Shown piece by piece: positions 7,411 through 11,969 of a DNA stretch of 11,969 nucleotides. A model generated the notes under the pieces. The model saw only the letters and a program-made list of their open reading frames with translations. It searched no databases and had not been told where the DNA came from. The first letter of the stretch is position 1; every line of letters starts with the position of its first letter. Source of the DNA: Desulfobulbus sp. (GTDB lineage Bacteria > Desulfobacterota > Desulfobulbia > Desulfobulbales > Desulfobulbaceae); NCBI GenBank assembly GCA_030600525.1, contig JAUVLX010000076.1, positions 1 to 11,969 of the forward strand, given 5' to 3'. A program made the position numbers and the translations under genes.

Positions 7411-7551
7411 ACAATGGAACAGTGGAAGAGGTGAAAATATCTTTTCCGTCCACGCCTCCTATTTTCTTGGTATATCAATTACAAACAGCCTTTTTCATCA
7501 CGAACAGAAACAAAATTACTTTTTTTATTCACACTGTCGACAAAGAAATAC

Positions 7552-7580
7552 TTGACAAAAATGCGATCTCCGAGCATATT
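7552..7580 (+). promoter_or_regulatory. tRNA-Leu promoter
   Basis: A perfect -35 TTGACA (7552-7557), a 17-base spacer and -10 CATATT (7575-7580) place the transcript start about six bases before the tRNA. Spacing and position fit a strong constitutive tRNA promoter. Confidence 0.78.
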
Positions 7581-7592
7581 CTCCTTCGCATT

Positions 7593-7679
7593 GCCGAAGT
7601 GGCGGAATTGGTAGACGCGCTAGGTTCAGGGTCTAGTGTCCGTACGGATGTGGGAGTTCGAATCTCCCCTTCGGCACCA
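7593..7679 (+). tRNA. tRNA-Leu (anticodon CAG)
   Basis: This 87-base class II tRNA has an encoded CCA. The acceptor stem GCCGAAG / CTTCGGC is perfect and the D-arm contains GGCGGAATTGGTAGACGCGC. The anticodon stem CTAGG / TCTAG has loop TTCAGGG, giving anticodon CAG at 7627-7629, which reads CUG. The long variable arm TCCG-TA-CGGA is present, as is the T-stem GGGAG / CTCCC with loop TTCGAAT. All arms pair, so it should be functional. It has its own promoter and terminator. Confidence 0.97.
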
Positions 7680-7690
7680 TGTATAAAATC

Positions 7691-7724
7691 AAGGGGTTAC
7701 GTCGTTTGACGTAACCCCTTTTTT
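7691..7724 (+). terminator. intrinsic terminator after tRNA-Leu
   Basis: A perfect 13-bp stem AAGGGGTTACGTC (7691-7703) / GACGTAACCCCTT (7708-7720) has loop GTTT. It is followed by T residues to 7724 and starts 11 bases after the tRNA CCA. It is the clear end of the tRNA transcript. Confidence 0.93.
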
Positions 7725-7879
7725 GTTGATTCTATTTTCTTCGCTAAAGAATGGCTAAAGAAAAGGCGGGAAAAACAGAGAAAATGACGACTTAGAGGGA
7801 AATTGTTTTCAGAACGCCTCCTATGCCACTCCAAATAACTAAGCAACTCTAGGTAGTTGCCTTGACATATCGGGATATT

Positions 7880-7934
7880 TTCAGGGTCTAGTGGCCGCAC
7901 GCCCGTGGAAGTTCAAGTCTTCTCTCCGGCACCA
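7880..7934 (+). pseudogene. 3' half of a second tRNA-Leu (attachment-site scar)
   Basis: Fifty-five bases align without gaps to 7625-7679 of the intact tRNA-Leu, with 44 identities by hand count. The first 14 (TTCAGGGTCTAGTG) are identical. Homology begins exactly at the first base of the anticodon loop; the bases before it (ATATT, 7875-7879) do not match the 5' anticodon stem. The variable arm, T-arm (GGAAG / CTTCT) and CCA end are kept. The T-stem differs from the intact gene by paired changes that keep pairing, so it is not simple decay of a copy of this tRNA. No matching 5' half (GCCGGAG acceptor) was found as a tRNA in the window. It cannot make a tRNA by itself. Confidence 0.85.
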
Positions 7935-8379
7935 AAGATTCAGGGGTAATTCTGTGTATACATGGAATTACCCCTTTTCTATTCTCCCTTTTGCCTTCCG
8001 TAATTTCCCCCCATTTACCTATCAACATTTTCAGGCAACCAATTGTCATAGCGATAACAAGCCGCCCTTCCCAGTTATTCACCATTACATAATAGTATTT
8101 CTATTACCAGATACAACGTCCCCCCCTTTCATTATCTTCTGTAACGGGTGAAACACCTCCTTTTCATTCACCTCATTGAAATAGAAAACTGTGCACCGCT
8201 CAAAAAACCACACAAACAAGTATCAATTACTTTTCAACCCATCCAATTTTCTTCCCGCTGACAAATAAACCTGTAATATTTCTTGTCGGCAAAACTAAAA
8301 GTGGTATTTTGCAAAAATACTAGCACAAGAATCAATGCCATCAGGGGAAACCCTGTAACCCGTTTACAAGGTATAAAAG
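7935..8379. other. non-coding spacer upstream of the radical SAM gene
   Basis: This 445-bp stretch holds the tRNA-fragment terminator at its left. At its right is a short leader region with a GTATTTTGC / AAAAATAC imperfect palindrome (8304-8320) and a CAGGG-GAAA-CCCTG tetraloop hairpin (8342-8355). Possible weak promoter boxes are TTGTCG (8283-8288) and TATTTT (8305-8310), 16 bases apart. No credible gene was seen. A minus-strand frame ending in PERRLELPRACGH is the antisense of the tRNA fragment. Confidence 0.5.
7943..7978 (+). terminator. intrinsic terminator after the tRNA-Leu fragment
   Basis: A 10-bp stem GGGGTAATTC (7943-7952) / GAATTACCCC (7965-7974) has a 12-base loop and is followed by TTTT. 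It sits eight bases after the CCA of the fragment, as the terminator of the intact tRNA does. The fragment therefore looks like the tail of a once complete tRNA unit. Confidence 0.8.
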
Positions 8380-9330
8380 ATGTATAATTATTTATTTGGG
8401 CCTGTGCCCTCACGACGACTCGGCATTTCCCTGGGCGTAGATCTTGTTCCTCACAAGACATGCACCCTTGACTGTATCTATTGTGAATGCGGAGAAACAA
8501 CCAACCTCACCATAGAACGCCAGGAATATATCCCTGTAGATGAGGTCCTCAAAGAACTTGAAGATTATTTTCAAAACAACCCTGATCCAGACTACATAAC
8601 ATTTTCAGGAGCCGGAGAGCCCACGCTCAACTCAAGGATAGGAGACGTTCTTACCTTTATCCGCAAAAAAAAGCCTAACGTCTCCATCGCTGTCCTGACC
8701 AATGGTACTCTCCTCGGTCAAGAAGAGGTGAGAAAGGCTCTGCTTCATGCTGATCTTGTGATGCCCTCTCTGGACGCGGCATCATCCTCAGCCCTGCAAA
8801 CCATTAATCGACCCCATGCATCAATTACTCCAGAGAACTACATTGAAGGCCTTGCATCTTTCCGGAATGAATTTACAGGAATCTTCAACCTGGAAATTTT
8901 CATACTGCCAGGATCCAATGACAGCCCCCAAGAGCTTGCGGTCTTAAAAGCAGCAGTGCAAAAAATCAATCCAGACCTGGTACAACTTAACACCCTTGAT
9001 CGTCCGGGAGTGATTTCTGGCATTCATGCTGCTGACCAGGAGACTATGCAACGGATCGCCGATTTTTTCAAACCGCTTAAGGTTGAGATCATTGCTGCTG
9101 CTCCCCAACGAAAAGATGTCAGTTCTTATCGAAACGATATGGAATCTGCCATAGTGGAGACGATCATGCGAAGGCCCTGTACACTAGAGGACCTTGCTAG
9201 CATTCTGGGTTCGCATATCAACGAAATAAATAAATACCTCGGATCACTTGAAGAGGCCGGTCAAATAGAAGCGGTTCGGCAGGAAAGAGGCCTTTTTTAT
9301 CAAGCTAAAAACAAATTTTCCGACAATTGA
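8380..9330 (+). CDS. radical SAM protein (COG0731-like) with C-terminal winged-helix-like region
   Basis: The 316-residue iron-sulfur enzyme begins with FGPVPSRRLG (6-15), a hallmark of this subgroup. It carries the CTLDCIYC cluster motif (C28, C32, C35), which binds the [4Fe-4S] cluster that cleaves S-adenosylmethionine. A further Cys follows at 37. FSGAGEPTL (75-83) is the usual SAM-contact strand, and a TNGTLL segment follows. The core barrel ends near residue 230. The last ~75 residues (METIM-like helices, then LEDLASILGSHINEINKYL and a wing-like end) resemble a small winged helix. The substrate cannot be deduced. AAGG (8368-8371) lies eight bases before ATG 8380. It is a single-gene unit between the tRNA-Leu region and the decayed cyclase, with a long hairpin after its stop. 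Confidence 0.88.
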   Translation: MYNYLFGPVPSRRLGISLGVDLVPHKTCTLDCIYCECGETTNLTIERQEYIPVDEVLKELEDYFQNNPDPDYITFSGAGEPTLNSRIGDVLTFIRKKKPNVSIAVLTNGTLLGQEEVRKALLHADLVMPSLDAASSSALQTINRPHASITPENYIEGLASFRNEFTGIFNLEIFILPGSNDSPQELAVLKAAVQKINPDLVQLNTLDRPGVISGIHAADQETMQRIADFFKPLKVEIIAAAPQRKDVSSYRNDMESAIVETIMRRPCTLEDLASILGSHINEINKYLGSLEEAGQIEAVRQERGLFYQAKNKFSDN

Positions 9331-9338
9331 CTCACTCT

Positions 9339-9369
9339 CACCGCCCTTTTTTCCATTAAAAGGGCGGTG
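9339..9369 (+). terminator. perfect hairpin after the radical SAM gene
   Basis: CACCGCCCTTTT (9339-9350) pairs perfectly with AAAAGGGCGGTG (9358-9369) around a 7-base loop, starting eight bases after the stop codon. There is no T tract after the stem (GTGCTG follows). It is a probable 3' end or RNA-stabilising structure rather than a textbook terminator. Confidence 0.6.
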
Positions 9370-9405
9370 GTGCTGTAACTCCAATGGCATATGTGTCACT
9401 TGCAA

Positions 9406-9426
9406 AACGAAGCAACCTTAGTTGCC
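9406..9426 (-). terminator. short hairpin downstream of the cyclase pseudogene
   Basis: GCAAC-CTTA-GTTGC (9412-9425) lies 54 bases beyond the cyclase stop. In minus-strand RNA it reads GGCAAC-UAAG-GUUGC followed by UUCGUUUU, a weak intrinsic-terminator shape. The same stem recurs elsewhere in the window. Confidence 0.4.
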
Positions 9427-9479
9427 TTCCTTCTCCAAACGAGCACCACCATCAGGGTTATAAAAAGCAGCACTAAAAA

Positions 9480-10832
9480 TCATTTTACTACCACCTGATT
9501 TCGCCCGCCTTTCTTTGCCTGATAAAGCCCCTTGTCAGCCCTACCTATGAATTTTGTTATCTTTTCCCCTGGTTTATAAGAAGTAACACCAAAGCTGCAA
9601 GTGACCTGCCGCTTGATACTGAACCTGTGCTGCGCCACCAACTTACACAGATTCCTGGCAACAGTATTGGCAACAGTTAGATCTGCCTCCAATATGAGAA
9701 TGGCAAACTCCTCACCTCCCCAACGTGACAGGATATCAGACTCACGTATATGGGTATTGATCAATGCTGATATTTCTTTGAGTACGGTGTCACCAGCTAA
9801 GTGACCGAAAGCATCATTAACTTCTTTGAAGTGGTCGATGTCTAACATTATCAATGACAATGAATTGTCATAACGATCAGCACGAGTTGTTCAGTGCTCA
9901 AGGTATTCGTTAAAGTGTTGCCGATTGTATAATTTAGTGAGGGTATCGGTGGTTGCCTGCTTGAGAAGAATTTCATTTTTTTCTTCAAGTTGCCTTCGTT
10001 GCCGTGCTAGCTTCGTAACCAGAGGCGAAACGGTTTTTTTTATGATAACTCCGCTGCAAAACACGAGCATAAAAGCAATAAGATACGTAACAACAGCAGT
10101 TTTAACGAAGGGACGACGCAAATCCGCAAGATTTTTTTTTGCAACAATCCCCAGACCTCTTAACTCCACATGGGTAAAGGCGCAAAGAATCGTATTATCC
10201 AGATGATCTTTGGTCTTCAATACACCAGTGCCACCTTCCAGTGCCATCCCCATGGGTTTGCCGCTTATCTTCTCGTAAGGCGTCAAACTCTTGAGCAGTT
10301 TTGGCGCCCCCATATAAAACTTGACCATTTCGCCTTGTTTTTCTGCAACATAAAAAGTCAAGACCGTGCTCTTTCCCGGACAGTTAACATTTTGTTCGCT
10401 CGACAACCTGGTAAACTTTGCAAAGATACTCGACAGGTTATGGTTACATTTTGAATGGAGATCTTTTTTCACATCTCCATCATGTTGCAAGTCCTCATGC
10501 TCCAGGGATACTTCGTTGGCCACCGCTATAAATGAGCCTGTTTATTTACTGTCTTTTCGCCCAAGTTCTTCGTTATGCTAAAAAAACAATCCTCGGAATA
10601 TCAACCATATGCCTGCGGTTATTTTTTTAGCATGCCTCGACCTTGAACGAAAAACCTAGTAAATCAACAAACTCATAAATTGCGCCTGATTCTTTACGAA
10701 TTCAAACAAGCGCTCCTTTTGCTCCTCCACTGCGGTATGGTAAAAAAACAAAATTGCCCCGGCAGTGGTTAACAATGCAACCAGACCCGTTATCAGGATA
10801 GATGTCACAAAAACTGTGGTGGATTCATTCAT
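9480..10832 (-). pseudogene. membrane-anchored diguanylate cyclase, broken gene
   Basis: Three pieces in one frame form one gene. Residues from ATG 10832 give an N-terminal membrane helix (VFVTSILITGLVALL) and a helix ending at a TAG (10656-10658). The 10523-9891 piece holds a periplasmic sensor remainder with the family segment LGIVAKKNLADLRRPF, a second membrane helix (about 10095-10030) and the linker TDTLTKLYNRQHF. It ends at an in-frame TGA (9891-9893). The 9890-9480 piece continues the GGDEF domain directly (DRYDNSLSLIMLDIDHFKEVND) with RxxD inhibitory site and GGEEF active loop intact, ending in KGLYQAKKGGRNQVVVK. Between 10524 and 10655 no frame is open and stops occur in all three. 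The intact parent would have sensed an external signal and made cyclic di-GMP. As it stands no full-length protein can be made. Confidence 0.88.
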
Positions 10833-11414
10833 AAGAGAGTGCTTTAAGGGCAAATTTTCTTTTTATTCGTAGTTTAGCATGATGTATCAAATCGCCAAAA
10901 TCAAACTTACCTGCGCTTGTAAGCTCAGCGAAAAGTACACTTTAGTTGCCTTTTCCATCTCTTTCCCCCTCGTTAATCCGTCTCAAACGTACTCTCTATT
11001 TCGAGAATTCAAACCAGGGACGTGCCCTTCCATGAAAGGTACATTTGATTATTACGAAACCAACACCGAGACCTATTATAACAGCTGGAAATAATCGTCC
11101 ATTTTAAAAAAAATATCTCGCCAATACATCCTGGCGATATCTGATTAGGCTACCTGCTCCGGTGTGACGACTCGTCATCAATCCAACATTTCTAAACAAC
11201 TTTCTTTCCCCACCATACTGCAACAAGTTAGTTGCACCTTTCTTGCCCATTCAAGTAGACTATCTGGAGCAACAGCTTACAATTACAACTAAAAAACCAA
11301 GTGCATCAAAAAAGTTGCACGCCACTTTTCACTCCTTTCTATTTCACTCAACCGGTGTCATTCACCACTATACGGGCAATAAATCCAAATTATCCCTTAC
11401 AAAACAGCTCGAAC

Positions 11415-11440
11415 TGCAACATTTCGGTTGCACTTTTTTT
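11415..11440 (+). terminator. intrinsic-terminator-like hairpin
   Basis: TGCAAC-ATTTCG-GTTGCA (11415-11432) is followed by C and seven T. It has the form of a plus-strand terminator, although no plus-strand gene is called upstream. It may end a small RNA or be one of the repeated hairpins of this spacer. Confidence 0.5.
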
Positions 11441-11553
11441 CTTAAACACACCAAGTTCAGAACACTAAGAACCGGCTTTTTTCAATTAACCACGCCACTA
11501 ACACCTAGATTTTTCAACTAAAATACAACAACACCCTATACAAACTCAATGTT

Positions 11554-11569
11554 TGGCATAAATAGTGCT
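11554..11569 (+). promoter_or_regulatory. sigma-54-type promoter candidate
   Basis: TGGCATAAATAGTGCT matches the -24/-12 consensus TGGCAC-N5-TTGCW at 9 of 11 fixed positions, with the essential GG and GC at correct spacing. It ends 25 bases before the start codon at 11595. Sigma-54 promoters need an enhancer-binding activator; no activator gene is in the window. Confidence 0.6.
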
Positions 11570-11594
11570 TTAACTACAACAAAATGAGACTCCT

Positions 11595-11969
11595 ATGAAA
11601 ATGCTATCGTACCTCAAACATACCGGGTTATTGATCGTTGCCCTCCTGCTCGTCCCTGGCCATGCCTGGGCGCTGCAGCCACATAGTGCCCCAGATGTCC
11701 CATTTGTTGTTCACAGGAGCATTGATCTATCTCTACTGGCATACCCGCCGCACTCCAGAACTGAGCAACAAGGGCTGGCACTATCTACAGATATTCTGCA
11801 TCCTGTTTGCAGGGTGGAACATACTGGCACTGGTAGGGCATGAGGCTATCAAATTCCTAAATTCGACTGATTTTATAGATAAAGCGAGTTGGAACGAACA
11901 GATAGCAGGGCCTATCACTCCTCTTAAGATGTTATACTATATTACCAAGATGGACCATCTGCTTTATGT
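11595..11969 (+). pseudogene. signal-peptide membrane protein, frameshifted, runs off the window
   Basis: The first ~28 codons from ATG 11595 encode a convincing signal peptide (MKMLSYLKHTGLLIVALLLV, then a GHAWA cleavage region). In that frame the rest is non-descript and stops at 11843. In the next frame translation stays open to the window end and is clearly protein-like. It reads HIVPQMSHLLFTGALIYLYW, later FAGWNILALVGHE and YYITKMDHLLY, with two or three membrane helices and conserved-looking His and Trp. Removing one C of the CC at 11679-11680 joins the two frames cleanly. It resembles short membrane sensor-like proteins sometimes found beside cyclase or kinase genes, but I do not recognise the family securely. 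In-frame ATGs at 11662 and 11695 could start a form without signal peptide. Confidence 0.72.

Larger units (their letters stand above)
7028..7551. other. non-coding spacer between ribF and tRNA-Leu
   Basis: This 524-bp stretch separates divergent ribF and the tRNA. It holds the ribF leader hairpin and an 18-bp tandem repeat. No open frame with a credible ribosome site was seen. A possible 112-residue frame starting at 7371 runs through the tRNA and is taken as spurious. The ribF promoter must lie here, but I could not pick boxes with confidence. Confidence 0.6.
10833..11594. other. non-coding divergent spacer with short stem-loops
   Basis: About 760 bp between the cyclase remnant (minus) and the frameshifted membrane gene (plus). 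Stem-loops seen: CTTAC/GTAAG (10906-10923), TCGCCA/TGGCGA (11118-11137), TGCAAC/GTTGCA (11219-11236), GTGCA/TGCAC (11301-11320) and TGCAAC/GTTGCA (11415-11432). A near-palindrome TGACGA-C-TCGTCA lies at 11165-11177. Two short plus-strand frames (10879-11094; 11243-11521 from a TTG) lack ribosome sites and recognisable domains and are not called as genes. The second ends near the sigma-54-like site. Confidence 0.55.

Noticed and set aside
7371..7709. 112-residue plus-strand frame across the 18-bp repeat and tRNA-Leu
   Set aside because: It reads through the tRNA gene and its promoter and has no ribosome site.
7732..7785. Plus-strand stretch reading FFAKEWLKKRREKQRK, reminiscent of an integrase helix just after the tRNA
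   Set aside because: Only about 16 codons, no start, and flanked by stops; a similarity this short cannot support an integrase remnant.
7880..7934. Split or permuted tRNA gene using the 3' half
   Set aside because: No matching 5' half with a GCCGGAG acceptor strand was found; the only GCCGGAG is inside the radical SAM coding sequence.
7697..8085. Two minus-strand frames near the tRNA fragment, one ending PERRLELPRACGH
   Set aside because: This is the well-known translation of antisense tRNA-Leu/Ser sequence; neither frame has a ribosome site or a domain.
10879..11094. 71-residue plus-strand frame (ends KGTFDYYETNTETYYNSWK)
   Set aside because: The tail looks protein-like, but there is no ribosome site, no recognisable domain and it lies in a region of decay.
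11243..11521. 92-residue plus-strand frame from a TTG
   Set aside because: It contains the terminator-like hairpin and a low-complexity Thr/Phe composition, with no ribosome site.

Overview
The window looks like a chromosomal segment of a Desulfobacterota bacterium, most likely a sulfate reducer or sulfur disproportionator of the Desulfobulbales type. This is inferred from protein style, from a zinc-ribbon/HEAT protein resembling the DVU0298-type family of sulfate reducers, and from the riboflavin gene content. It is not based on a database search.

Layout, left to right. Positions 1-238 (minus) are the 5' end of ftsK, cut by the window edge. Positions 408-7027 hold a long minus-strand block. 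In transcription order it contains ribF (own unit, 7027-6071), a promoter at about 5984-6011, a TPR protein, a zinc-ribbon/HEAT protein, a second TPR protein, ribE, ribBA, ribH and nusB. A strong intrinsic terminator at 408-437 closes it. The rib genes supply most of the riboflavin pathway (DHBP synthase/GTP cyclohydrolase II, lumazine synthase, riboflavin synthase), and RibF converts riboflavin to FMN and FAD. No ribD lies in the window; the place upstream of ribE is taken by the three tightly packed helical-repeat genes. No FMN riboswitch is visible.

Positions 7028-8379 are non-coding apart from RNA genes. A complete tRNA-Leu(CAG) has its own promoter and terminator. About 200 bp further on lies a second 3' half of a tRNA-Leu, starting exactly in the anticodon loop and followed by its own terminator. 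This resembles the footprint of an integrative element. A plus-strand radical SAM protein gene follows (8380-9330).

The right end (9480-11969) shows gene decay. A membrane-bound diguanylate cyclase gene (minus) is broken by an in-frame TGA and by a scrambled stretch of about 130 bp. A divergent plus-strand membrane protein gene has a one-base frameshift just after its signal peptide. It is preceded by a good sigma-54-like promoter and a 740-bp spacer with several short stem-loops. I found no CRISPR array, intact transposase or intact integrase.
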